DNA from: Clostridia bacterium DTU065
GTDB taxonomy: Bacteria; Bacillota; DTU065
Assembly (NCBI GenBank): GCA_001512545.1
Contig: LFSI01000004.1
Span: 31,182 to 69,821, forward strand
DNA: 38,640 bases
Direction: 5' to 3'
Numbering within the stretch: position 1 is the first letter of the stretch; the number at the start of each line of letters is the position of its first letter. The notes under the pieces are model-generated. The model was not told the origin of the DNA. It did not search any database and saw only the letters and a program-made list of their open reading frames with translations. The position numbers and the translations under genes are program-made. This document shows positions 6,998 through 14,733 of this stretch, in pieces.

Positions 6998-8857
6998 CTA
7001 CCTTTTCAAACCGTAGCGCAAGAGCCTCATCCCGTTGAGGATCACAAGCAGAATGCTGCCTTCATGAACGAGCATGCCGATGGACATGTTCATCCAGCTT
7101 CCAAAAATCAAGCTGAACAAGAGAACCAAAACGACCCCTACAGCGATAACAATATTCTGCTTCATGTTTCGGGATATGGCTTTCGCAAGGCCTAGAGCCA
7201 CCGGAAGCAGACTAAAATCCGAGTTCATCAGAACCACATCAGACGTTTCGATAGCAACATCCGTACCGCTGCCCATGGCGATGCCGATGTTAGCATAAGC
7301 CAGAGACGGGCTATCGTTTACCCCATCGCCAACGAAAGCAACGATACGGCCGGACTCCATTAGTTTTTTAACATACGCCGACTTGTCTTCCGGAAGCAAA
7401 TTGCCGTGGGCTTCAGTTAGTCCTAGTTCCCTACTCACTGCATCGACAGTACCCTGGTTGTCTCCTGAGAGCATGACCAAATGCTTCACGCCTAGTTTTT
7501 TTAGCTTTCGCAGATCTTCTTTAACTCCCTCGCGAACCTGATCGCGGACGCCCATAACCACTTTGAGCTGCCGGTCCACTGCTGTAAGCACCAGCGAGTG
7601 GCCACTCTGCTCCAGTTCAGCGACTCTCAAGCGCATCTTAGAATCCAGTTCCACTTGTTCTCTTTCCATAAGGGACATGTTCCCCACAATTACCGAATGG
7701 CCATCCACATCGGCAATGATCCCGCCGCCTTTTACAACTTGGGTGTTTTCCACAGGATACAGCTGAGTCTCGCCGATTTCCTCGAGCACTGCTTTAGCCA
7801 GCGGATGGTCCGACTCTCTTTCGATGCTGGCAAGGTAGCTTAGGGCTCGGTCAACTTCTTCTCCGTAGTACTCTTTGTACGCAACTTCAGGTTCGCCAAC
7901 TGTTAAGGTGCCTGTCTTGTCAAAGACGAAAGTATCTACTCTACTGAAGTCGCTGATAACTTCGCTGCCCTTGAGCAGAATACCGTGGCGCGCACCGTTG
8001 CCAATGCCTGCTACGTGTGAAACCGGAACGCCGATGACCAATGCACCCGGGCAGCCGAGCACGAGTATGGTAATTGCAAGTTCTACATCTTTGGAAAAGA
8101 GCCAAACGATAAATGCCAGAACCAGCACTGCTGGAGTGTAGTACTTGGCAAAGCGGTCAATGAAGCGCTCGGCCTCTGACTTGGAATCCTGAGCTTCTTC
8201 TACCAGTTCAATGATCCTGCCAAAGGTAGTGTCTTCGCCTACTCTCTCAGCTACGATCTGCAGGGTGCCGTTGTCCAGGATAGTCCCGGCAAAGACTTTG
8301 GAGCCCTGCTCTTTGAGGACCGGTATGGACTCTCCCGTGATGCTGGCCTGATTGACGCTTCCTTCTCCCGCTACGACGGTGCCGTCTACAGGAACTTTGG
8401 CTCCGGTTTTCACTAAAAGTACGTCGCCGATATCTACATCATCCACGTCAACTTCGGCAAACTCGCCGTCTTCCATCAACTTGAGTGCTACTTCTGGTGC
8501 CATTTCTGTAAGCTCTTTGATAGCAGAACGAGTTTTGTTCAAAGTGCGCTGCTCTAAGTAAGCACCAAAGAGGAAGAGAAATGTGACTACGGCAGATTCT
8601 TCAAAGTTTCTTATAGCAAACGCTCCTATAACCGCGATGGTTACCAGAACGTCAATACTTACAACTTTTACTCTAAGAGCTTGATAAGCTTGAATAGCAA
8701 TAGGAAGGACTCCGATGACCGATGCAGAGATTAAAAACAGCTCGGAAATCACCGGTACGTGCATCAGCCAGTGATTGAGAAATGCCGCGGCTATGAGAAC
8801 ACCAGAGATCAACGCTATCTTATTCTTGTTTTTCAGTATGAGTCGCTGCAATTCCAT
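6998..8857 (-). CDS. P1B-type heavy-metal-translocating ATPase with CPG motif
   Basis: A 619-residue P-type pump. It has four N-terminal membrane helices (about 14-100), the actuator TGES at 174-177, and helices around 240-283 with the transport motif C269-P-G in 'LVLGCPGALVIGVPVS'. The phosphorylation site DKTGT is at 313-317, the P1B signature SDHP at about 349-352, GDGVND at 510-515, and two last helices (565-609) include HEGS at 598-601. There is no N-terminal HMA domain. CPG in place of CPC, CPH or SPC, together with a HEG-type last helix (as in P1B-4 Co/Fe pumps, HEGGT), makes the metal hard to predict; Fe(II), Co, Zn, Cd or Cu are possible. The ATG at 8857 is favoured over GTG at 8860 by the spacing to GAAGGG. 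It lies 64 bp after the Ric-like gene and is followed by the CopZ-like gene. Confidence 0.9.
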   Translation of the reverse strand: MELQRLILKNKNKIALISGVLIAAAFLNHWLMHVPVISELFLISASVIGVLPIAIQAYQALRVKVVSIDVLVTIAVIGAFAIRNFEESAVVTFLFLFGAYLEQRTLNKTRSAIKELTEMAPEVALKLMEDGEFAEVDVDDVDIGDVLLVKTGAKVPVDGTVVAGEGSVNQASITGESIPVLKEQGSKVFAGTILDNGTLQIVAERVGEDTTFGRIIELVEEAQDSKSEAERFIDRFAKYYTPAVLVLAFIVWLFSKDVELAITILVLGCPGALVIGVPVSHVAGIGNGARHGILLKGSEVISDFSRVDTFVFDKTGTLTVGEPEVAYKEYYGEEVDRALSYLASIERESDHPLAKAVLEEIGETQLYPVENTQVVKGGGIIADVDGHSVIVGNMSLMEREQVELDSKMRLRVAELEQSGHSLVLTAVDRQLKVVMGVRDQVREGVKEDLRKLKKLGVKHLVMLSGDNQGTVDAVSRELGLTEAHGNLLPEDKSAYVKKLMESGRIVAFVGDGVNDSPSLAYANIGIAMGSGTDVAIETSDVVLMNSDFSLLPVALGLAKAISRNMKQNIVIAVGVVLVLLFSLIFGSWMNMSIGMLVHEGSILLVILNGMRLLRYGLKR

Positions 8858-8921
8858 CACTACCCTTCATCTGAACCTGGTGGAAAGCACTTGCATTAAA
8901 CCTAAGCTGTCGTAAGAGCTT

Positions 8922-9215
8922 TTACTCATGGTAAGCCCTGTCCAACTCTGCAAGCATGTTGTATACTGCCTCGTAAGTTTCGCAGACGTCTCCAGGTACG
9001 GTGTAGCCTCCGGTGATTTCTCTTAGCCGAGCAAACTCTTGGCTTAGATCTGGAGTTTCCGTTTCTTTTGCCTCAAGCTTTGCCTGAATCTCGTTGAATA
9101 CTTTACGGACCTCATAGAACTCGGGATGGTGTCCACCGTGTACTCTCTCCACTACTGGTACGTACATCACCAGTTTACTGAGGTGTTTCTCTTTCACTTC
9201 GTTGAATCTGGTCAT
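8922..9215 (-). CDS. Short Ric/YtfE-like (hemerythrin-related) protein lacking some iron ligands
   Basis: This 97-residue protein aligns by eye with the diiron domain of the ScdA/YtfE/Ric iron-sulfur-repair family. It has 'YVPVVERVHGGHHPEFYEVR' (family: VARVHG..HPEL.EVR), then 'LREITGGYTVPGDVCETYEAVY' (family: LTxdYtPPxxACxTYxALY), and 'ELDRAYHE' (family: ELExDLHxHIHxEN). The segments that normally hold HMxKEExxLFP and the final HIHxEN are missing, so several of the expected iron ligands are absent. Ric proteins repair Fe-S clusters damaged by NO or peroxide. It is the first gene of the operon with the P1B ATPase and CopZ-like protein, behind an FNR-like site, which suits a nitrosative or metal-stress role. 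The ATG at 9215 has AGGAGA about 10 bases upstream. The homology is probable; retained activity is uncertain. Confidence 0.6.
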   Translation of the reverse strand: MTRFNEVKEKHLSKLVMYVPVVERVHGGHHPEFYEVRKVFNEIQAKLEAKETETPDLSQEFARLREITGGYTVPGDVCETYEAVYNMLAELDRAYHE

Positions 9216-9256
9216 GGGTTGCTTCTCTCCTTCACAGTTTGCTTCATTTCACGTGT

Positions 9257-9265
9257 ATTGTAACA
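9257..9265 (-). promoter_or_regulatory. Extended -10 promoter of the Ric-like operon
   Basis: The minus strand reads TGTTACAAT (TGn plus TACAAT), giving a predicted start near 9250 and a leader of about 35 nt to the ATG at 9215. The FNR-type site upstream would be centred at -41.5. Confidence 0.55.
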
Positions 9266-9284
9266 TCAGACGTAATGAAAAAAT

Positions 9285-9298
9285 ATGATTCAAATCAA
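9285..9298 (-). promoter_or_regulatory. FNR/CRP-family binding site
   Basis: The minus strand reads TTGATTTGAATCAT, against the FNR consensus TTGAT-N4-ATCAA with one mismatch at the last base. Its centre lies 29 bases before the -10 hexamer, exactly the class II activator position (-41.5). Regulators of this type sense oxygen, NO or redox state. Confidence 0.6.
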
Positions 9299-9598
9299 AT
9301 TTGGCTCTGAACTTATCTTTTCAGCACAAATGTCCCTCAGAGGCATATGTCAAGATGAACTACTCATTCTCCAGCCAATGGCATTTAAGGATTGTTTTGT
9401 GCGGTTGGCATATGGCCACATGGATCAAGCTTGCTCTTTTTTTCTCAAACCACAGGCCTAATACAAGGAGTCTCTTTTTGATTTATGGAAGTTTACACAT
9501 AACTCACTCTATGTTTTGCCGATCACGTAAAAACGCCTTTTGTGAGTTTGCTCTGCTTCACAATTCCTTGCCTTACCGGGCGTAGAAGGAGCGTTATC
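9299..9598. other. Non-coding region between divergent Ric-like operon and PAS-AraC regulator
   Basis: About 300 bases with no convincing gene. The open frames here look like chance. It should contain the promoter of the downstream regulator, which I could not place, and any sites through which that regulator acts on the divergent operon. Confidence 0.5.
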
Positions 9599-11116
9599 AT
9601 GACCAGTACCACACTAGAAATGGGCAATAGAGCCTCTGGATCCACGGAAAAACTGCTATTCGCCCTTTTCGACGTTCTCCCGGTTCCCTTAGCAGCATTC
9701 GCAAGCGACGGTGCAACGGTTTTTGTTAATGAAGCGTTTCTTATAGATTTCAACGTTTTTAGTCCTGCGAAAGTGGTTGGTAAGCTAAACCTGCTCAAAC
9801 ATCTTGTCCCAGAGAACGAGAGGATTGAAGAGTCCTTCTTTCGGATTATGGGTGGAGAAAAGCTTTCCATCTCTGGTGTTCGCATACTCTTTCCCGAGTT
9901 TGCCACCGTATATAGAGGCGGTTTTTTAGCAAAACACGAACTGGTAGGTTTTCCCATATACCCCTACGATGAAGATGTTCCGTTAGTTGTGACAGTGTTC
10001 ATCTCCAAGAATGTTCATCAGATCCGTCAGGACATCGAGCAAGCCATGGAGTTTTTGGAAGAACACTGGCTTGATGATTTTAACTTGGACAAGCTGTGTA
10101 CCTGCTGCGGCCTGTCCCGGAATCACCTAAGGCGCACCTTTAAGGATCTACTGGGAATAACTCTGTACCGCTATCACCAGACCATTAAAATCGAAAAAAT
10201 GAAAGCGCTTCTTGCAAGTTCAGAAAACAGTATAAGCGATATCTTTTCCTGCTGCGGAGCGGACTACTACAGCACTCTTGCCAAAGCTTTCAAAAAGGCG
10301 ACCGGAGTGAGCCCCAAAGACTATAAGGACAGTCTGAAGTTCGAAGCTCTCGCAAGAAAAAACCACTTGAAAGACCTGCGCAAGACAAGCCACTTTCTGG
10401 AAAAGGTACTGATGGAAACCTGCAACAACCTGCCTATTCCTGTTGGAGTCTCCAAACCAAATGGAGACATTGCGTTCGTGAACGAAGCCTTTAGCACAAT
10501 GCTGAGCAGCAAAGGTTTTCCCCTCATATCACACGGACACGATCCGCTGCGTGAACCTCTAAAGGACCTTTCGCCTGAGATCGAAGAAGGGTTCGTTAGG
10601 GCAAGAAATGGTGAAACCGTTCTCCTATCCCACGCAAAACTTCCTTTGGATGTCTTTGGACCTAGGATTCAGAAAAAGGGAACAGGCGATGGGTTGATTG
10701 CTCTGTACGCTCATATCCTGGTTTTCCCCATTTTCAAAGAAAAACAGCTGAAGTACGTAGGCTGGGTTCTCTTTACCAGCAGAGTATATGAAGGCAAGCA
10801 TGAGGTCGAAAAGGCCAAGGAGTTCCTGGAAAACAACTGGAAAGAAGACTTCTACATTGAACAGGCGGCTGCTGCAGCAGGGGTTAGCCCTACTCATCTT
10901 GTAAGGCTTTTCAAAGAAGACACCGGCGAAACCCCATATCATTACTATCTTCAACTCAAGATCACCCATCTCAAAGAAGTCCTTAAAGATCGCAACTTGA
11001 GCATCGCCCAAGCTTTTCTAGCTTGCGGTTTCAAGAACCCGAAGAACTCAGCGAGGTTCTTCAAAGAACAAGTGGGCATGACGCCATCTGCCTACCGCAG
11101 GTTGCTTGGCCAATGA
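9599..11116 (+). CDS. Transcriptional regulator with two tandem PAS-AraC units
   Basis: A 505-residue protein made of an internal duplication. Unit 1 has a PAS-like domain (about 20-135, 'LPVPLAAFASDGATVFVNEAF') and an AraC DNA-binding domain (about 145-245). Unit 2 repeats this with PAS (about 278-390, 'LPIPVGVSKPNGDIAFVNEAF') and AraC (about 403-505). The linker helices also match: AMEFLEEHWLDDFNLDKL against AKEFLENNWKEDFYIEQA. The first AraC domain carries cysteines C167, C169, C170, C218 and C219 next to its helices, absent from the second except one, so it might respond to metal or redox state. The ATG at 9599 follows AAGGAG by 7 bases. The gene is divergent from the Ric-like/ATPase operon. 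Its target and signal are unknown; control of that operon is a guess from position. Confidence 0.85.
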   Translation: MTSTTLEMGNRASGSTEKLLFALFDVLPVPLAAFASDGATVFVNEAFLIDFNVFSPAKVVGKLNLLKHLVPENERIEESFFRIMGGEKLSISGVRILFPEFATVYRGGFLAKHELVGFPIYPYDEDVPLVVTVFISKNVHQIRQDIEQAMEFLEEHWLDDFNLDKLCTCCGLSRNHLRRTFKDLLGITLYRYHQTIKIEKMKALLASSENSISDIFSCCGADYYSTLAKAFKKATGVSPKDYKDSLKFEALARKNHLKDLRKTSHFLEKVLMETCNNLPIPVGVSKPNGDIAFVNEAFSTMLSSKGFPLISHGHDPLREPLKDLSPEIEEGFVRARNGETVLLSHAKLPLDVFGPRIQKKGTGDGLIALYAHILVFPIFKEKQLKYVGWVLFTSRVYEGKHEVEKAKEFLENNWKEDFYIEQAAAAAGVSPTHLVRLFKEDTGETPYHYYLQLKITHLKEVLKDRNLSIAQAFLACGFKNPKNSARFFKEQVGMTPSAYRRLLGQ

Positions 11117-11123
11117 TAAGTGC

Positions 11124-11169
11124 AAAACGGAGAGACCACCGCCGAACTTGGCTTTGGTCTCTCCGTTTT
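11124..11169. terminator. Strong bidirectional terminator
   Basis: A perfect 15-bp stem AAAACGGAGAGACCA / TGGTCTCTCCGTTTT (11124-11138, 11155-11169). The A and T ends serve both the regulator on the plus strand and the XRE gene on the minus strand. Confidence 0.9.
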
Positions 11170-11232
11170 ACACCTATTCTTAAGACTTAGCGGCAATCAG
11201 CTCTTGTACTTTACTTCCGCAGAAGGTGGATT

Positions 11233-12138
11233 TTAAGATCTCCGTGCGCTCTGCCATGCGCTGTAAGCGTAGCTTAAAATTGCGGTCAGAGGAAATACCA
11301 ACCATCCGGGATGCCACGCGTTCCAAATGAAGCCCAGTGCAAGATAAAGAACTCCCGAAAGTGGCATGGTAGCAGCGTAGATCCAGCTTTGTCTCTCCTC
11401 CTCTTCTACTTCTTCCACATGGTCGGGATTGTTTAAAATGACATGTCCGGCTCCGATGGTGGTTCCCGCAGCGATGATCAACCCTACAGCCAAAGCCCAG
11501 ACCATAGGCATCACTCCCAGGTACTGGTCACCATACCCTCCCTCATCGATAATGAATGCTAGAGTAAAGCTCAGAATGATGAGAAAGACCGCCAAAGCGA
11601 TTTTCAATCCGCATCTTCTCTGCTCAGCTGCAAAGTCGTCCTGAAATCTCTGTAAGAAACCCGGATCGAAAGCCAGTGGACGTCTCTCCAGTTCAAAGAA
11701 TCTCATTCTGTCCGGCTGAAACGCCAGCATCACTAAAACCGCAAGACCCAGCGCTGCCACAAGGAGAAACAACACCACTCCAAGAGGACCGGAGAAAAAC
11801 AGAGTAAATGACAGTGAAAAAACGAGCAGAGCTACACCTATGGCGATCTGGTATCCTCTCTTTTTCTTAAAAGCGAAGTACTCTCCAGCTAAGTCAGGGC
11901 TAACGAAGTATCTGGAGTCGGTGTGTACAGTCTCCCCTACATCTCCGTTTTTGAGAAGATAGTCTAGGGACACAGCGAACATATTGCTTAAAACCAGCAG
12001 CTTGTCTGTGTCCGGAAAGCCCTGTCCGTTCTCCCATTTACTTACTGCCTGTCTGGAAACGCCAAGTCGATGGGCAAGTTCTTCTTGAGAAAGACCGTGC
12101 TGTTTCCTCAGCGTTCTTAGTTTTTCTGAAAAATCCAT
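11233..12138 (-). CDS. Membrane-anchored XRE-family regulator
   Basis: A 301-residue protein: an N-terminal Cro/C1-type helix-turn-helix at about 3-58 ('LSQEELAHRLGVSRQAVSKWENGQGFPDTDKL', in two overlapping parts of the motif), then about six hydrophobic segments between 90 and 290. Regulators of this design in Firmicutes have the DNA-binding domain in the cytoplasm tethered to the membrane, and may sense envelope state or a membrane partner. The ATG at 12138 is chosen over the upstream GTG because GAGGTG sits 6 bases before it. No co-transcribed gene is evident, so it may act on itself or on distant targets. The intergenic side contains small dyads (CAACTT-c-AAGTTG, 12214-12226; TTGAAGCTTCAA, 12232-12243) that might be operators, though they lie beyond its likely promoter. 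Confidence 0.8.
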   Translation of the reverse strand: MDFSEKLRTLRKQHGLSQEELAHRLGVSRQAVSKWENGQGFPDTDKLLVLSNMFAVSLDYLLKNGDVGETVHTDSRYFVSPDLAGEYFAFKKKRGYQIAIGVALLVFSLSFTLFFSGPLGVVLFLLVAALGLAVLVMLAFQPDRMRFFELERRPLAFDPGFLQRFQDDFAAEQRRCGLKIALAVFLIILSFTLAFIIDEGGYGDQYLGVMPMVWALAVGLIIAAGTTIGAGHVILNNPDHVEEVEEEERQSWIYAATMPLSGVLYLALGFIWNAWHPGWLVFPLTAILSYAYSAWQSARRS

Positions 12139-12309
12139 GTTGTTCACCTCATTTCGGAACCAATTCTATCATTTGGCAAAGTAGCGTACTACCAATTCCC
12201 CTTAGCTTTTTGTCAACTTCAAGTTGCGTTGTTGAAGCTTCAAGCTTTGGACGACTTGGTTCACGAATCGAAGAATAGGGTATACCTCTAAAGGAGGCTT
12301 TGAAGACAG

Positions 12310-12687
12310 TCAGCAGGAAGTGTCCTTTCCCTTGCGGTGCATCTCAACTACCGCTTTAATGAAATCCTCAAGACCGGTCTTGGAGATATCTACGGTCTTT
12401 CTAATCCTTATGCAGCCCTTGCCAAGATCGAAGGGCTCTAGTAGGGCTCTTGCACCTTCGATCTTATCGATGTCGCCAATATACAAACTCACGTACCCTT
12501 TCTGAGCGTTTAGGCCGAAGATAAACTGCTCTCCAGCCTCATAAGTCAACATTTTGTACCTGACGGTTTCTGTTAGCTCCGGTGCAAGGTCCAAAATTAA
12601 CTGCCTTACCTCCAGAAGCCGCTCTTTTCGCCAATCGTCTTCAAGCATTTCCAGGTATTCCTTGGGGGTTTGGGCATCGTATTGCAT
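12310..12687 (-). CDS. DUF1801 (YdhG-like) protein
   Basis: A 125-residue soluble protein with the DUF1801/YdhG pattern: 'TPKEYLEMLEDDWRKERL', 'LTETVRYKMLTYEAG', a hydrophobic core 'YVSLYI', 'LGKGCIRIRKTVDI', and a C-terminal helix. A few members have been described as frataxin-like iron chaperones, but the biochemical role of the family is not settled. The first two in-frame ATGs sit on or against the ribosome site GAGGAG; ATG at 12687 is 7 bases after it and is preferred. It appears monocistronic. A second member of the same broad family lies at 35902-36303. Confidence 0.75.
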   Translation of the reverse strand: MQYDAQTPKEYLEMLEDDWRKERLLEVRQLILDLAPELTETVRYKMLTYEAGEQFIFGLNAQKGYVSLYIGDIDKIEGARALLEPFDLGKGCIRIRKTVDISKTGLEDFIKAVVEMHRKGKDTSC

Positions 12688-12861
12688 AGTCATTCTCCTC
12701 ATGCTTAGTTTGCCGTGTCAAAGGCTTAAACTGCATATACCCGTATTCTCCTGGCTACAGACCATTCCTTCCTCACAGAGTTGGCATAAGACTTGTTTTG
12801 CCGCAAACCGTACATAACCAGAAGCAGCAGCAGAAGAACTTCTGGATCTCGTTAATGCATC

Positions 12862-12890
12862 TTGAGTTTAGTTTGATCCAAGACTATACT
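12862..12890 (+). promoter_or_regulatory. Sigma-70-type promoter
   Basis: TTGAGT (12862-12867), a 17-bp spacer and TATACT (12885-12890) lie 30 bp upstream of the ATG at 12921. Confidence 0.6.
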
Positions 12891-12920
12891 GATAAACAAA
12901 CATTTAAGTAGGTAGAAAAC

Positions 12921-13484
12921 ATGAAAAAGGCAAAAAAATACGAAACTCTATATAGAATCAACGATGCCACAGGACGGATCGTTATCGATATTGCCCTCAA
13001 CGACTACCTGGAGTTTTTTCACGAGTGGGATAATGCCACCTTTAGAAAGCGGGATATGCACCCCGAACTGGCAGAGTTTCTTGACATCTGTTCAGAGGAC
13101 ATTCCCATGAACCGGAACCTTGAGATCGTGTTCTCTCTCAAGTCAAGCAGGAGTACCAAGATGGAAGAGTTGATCAGGACCAGCTATCAAAACTACTACG
13201 GGTCGCTACAACGCTTGGAAAACCGCAGGACCAAAAGGTTCTTCCGCATATCCGCAATTCTACTAGCCACTGCTCTCCTACTCCTTACAACTTACGCTCT
13301 TGCAGCAGATCTCAGAGAAAAGAACATTGTTTTGGAAGTCCTGTTGGAAAGCCTGCTAATCGGTGGCTGGGTCTTTACCTGGGAAGCGGTACACATGCTG
13401 TTTCTTGACATCATCGAACCCTTCCACAGACGCCGGGAGATTAAGCGCTTCCTCGATGCTCAACTGACGTTCAAGTACCACTAA
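12921..13484 (+). CDS. Conserved-looking membrane protein of unknown function
   Basis: A 187-residue protein I do not recognise. The first 110 residues are soluble and charged ('IDIALNDYLEFFHEWDNATFRKRDMHPEL'-type composition). Two hydrophobic helices follow at about 110-130 and 140-163, then a basic amphipathic tail. The 'FLDICSEDIPMNRNLEI' stretch suggests a cytosolic fold before the membrane part. It has its own promoter and a strong terminator, so it is a single-gene unit. The ribosome site GTAGGT is weak. Function unknown. Confidence 0.7.
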   Translation: MKKAKKYETLYRINDATGRIVIDIALNDYLEFFHEWDNATFRKRDMHPELAEFLDICSEDIPMNRNLEIVFSLKSSRSTKMEELIRTSYQNYYGSLQRLENRRTKRFFRISAILLATALLLLTTYALAADLREKNIVLEVLLESLLIGGWVFTWEAVHMLFLDIIEPFHRRREIKRFLDAQLTFKYH

Positions 13485-13511
13485 GAAGAGAGTCGGTTCG
13501 TTAAGGATCAA

Positions 13512-13556
13512 AAAACCGTTTGTTTTGTCAGCTGCAAAACAAACGGTTTTATCTTT
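13512..13556. terminator. Strong bidirectional terminator
   Basis: A perfect 15-bp stem AAAACCGTTTGTTTT / AAAACAAACGGTTTT (13512-13526, 13536-13550) with a 9-base loop. It serves the converging genes on both strands. Confidence 0.9.
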
Positions 13557-13613
13557 TAACAATTTGAGGTTTTAGGGATTGTCCTTCACAAAACGAGTTA
13601 ACGTTCTATCTTC

Positions 13614-14621
13614 CTAGAATTTGCCTGTAGCGATCTGCACGCCCATCGATACAAGCACTACGAGAGTGTCAACGATGAAGCCGAGAATCATCGGTTTAAA
13701 CCCAATGTCTCTGATTTCTCCGAAGCTGGTTTTGAGTCCAATAGCGGCAAGAGCCATAACCATGCAGAACTTTGAGGTAGTCGATAGTGCCGGTACGATA
13801 GCTGTCGGAATCAGACCTGTGCTGCGGAGAGCCACAACTACTAAGAACAACACGATAAAATACGGAAAGATCTTTTTCCAATTGATGGGAACCCTTCCAC
13901 TGACTCCTGCAGAACGGGCTTCCAGACGTTCGGTAATAAATGAAAAGATGAGGACGTAGGGGATGATAAACAGGGTTCTTGTGAGTTTGACAATCACAGA
14001 AATGTGCCCTGCTGCTTCAGAAAACGCGTATCCTGCAGCAACTACTGACGAAGTATCGTTAACCACGGTGCCGACCCAAAGTCCGTACCCTGCAGTTGAC
14101 ATTCCCAAAGCCATTCCAATCCAGGGAATTACAACCACTGTGAGAACGTCGAAAATGAACGTTGAGGAAATCGCGTAGGCGATGTCTTCGTCTTTAGCTT
14201 TGATCACCGGACCTACCGCTGCAACTGCAGAACCTCCGCAGATGGCTGTACTTACCGAAAGAAGGTTCGTCAGCTTCCAGTTCATCCCGAACAACCTTCC
14301 AATGAGGTTCCCTGCACCAAATGCTGTAGCCATGGTGAAGAGCATCAAGAAGAGCGAATATTTCCCGACACTAATGACCTCGGCAAAGTTTAAGTTAACA
14401 CCCATGAGTATGATACCGATTCGGAGAATCATCCTTGCTGTGTAGCTGACTCCTTCGTCGAGCTGCTTGTACTTGTTCAAGAGAGGATTCAGCGCCATGC
14501 CGACCAAAAGCGCCATGACCGTTGCCCCGATGATATCACCTGGAACTAAGCTTGCCAAAAACATTGCCACTACAGCAACACCGGCGCTTAGGAGTATTCC
14601 AGGTGCTTTGGCTTTCAACAT
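13614..14621 (-). CDS. YeiH/UPF0324-family putative sulfate or sulfite exporter
   Basis: A 335-residue polytopic membrane protein with about ten helices. It carries UPF0324 features: GIILMGVNLNFAEV, 'LSVSTAICGGSAVAAVGPVI', STFIFDVLTVVVIPWIG, 'VGTVVNDTSSVVAAGYAFS', and a C-terminal ALAAIGLKTSF. The family is annotated as a putative sulfate exporter, and in enterobacteria yeiH neighbours the LysR regulator yeiE, which is linked to sulfite tolerance. Here too a LysR gene is divergent, with 112 bp between the starts. The ATG at 14621 has AGGAGG 6 bases upstream, better than the farther reading. The substrate has little direct support even in model species. Confidence 0.85.
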   Translation of the reverse strand: MLKAKAPGILLSAGVAVVAMFLASLVPGDIIGATVMALLVGMALNPLLNKYKQLDEGVSYTARMILRIGIILMGVNLNFAEVISVGKYSLFLMLFTMATAFGAGNLIGRLFGMNWKLTNLLSVSTAICGGSAVAAVGPVIKAKDEDIAYAISSTFIFDVLTVVVIPWIGMALGMSTAGYGLWVGTVVNDTSSVVAAGYAFSEAAGHISVIVKLTRTLFIIPYVLIFSFITERLEARSAGVSGRVPINWKKIFPYFIVLFLVVVALRSTGLIPTAIVPALSTTSKFCMVMALAAIGLKTSFGEIRDIGFKPMILGFIVDTLVVLVSMGVQIATGKF

Positions 14622-14670
14622 ACTGCACCTCCTAGAAGAAATGAACACTATGTTGAATATATCATCTGAG

Positions 14671-14693
14671 TATCATAAATTCTAATTATGATA
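14671..14693. promoter_or_regulatory. Inverted repeat between yeiH-like and lysR-like genes
   Basis: TATCATAA-attctaa-TTATGATA has perfect 8-bp arms and a 7-base spacer. It fits the T-N11-A dyads bound by LysR-type regulators and lies between the two divergent starts, so it probably controls both. Confidence 0.65.
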
Positions 14694-14733
14694 TATTATA
14701 TTTGTATAACTTGTTTTTATAAGGAGGTCTCCC

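Noticed and set aside
9301-9585. A 94-codon plus-strand open frame in the divergent promoter region
   Set aside because: Low-complexity composition, no ribosome site, and it overlaps the start of the PAS-AraC gene.
12214-12243. Small dyads CAACTT-c-AAGTTG and TTGAAGCTTCAA as operators of the XRE gene
   Set aside because: Short repeats in an A/T-rich region with no promoter geometry to support them.
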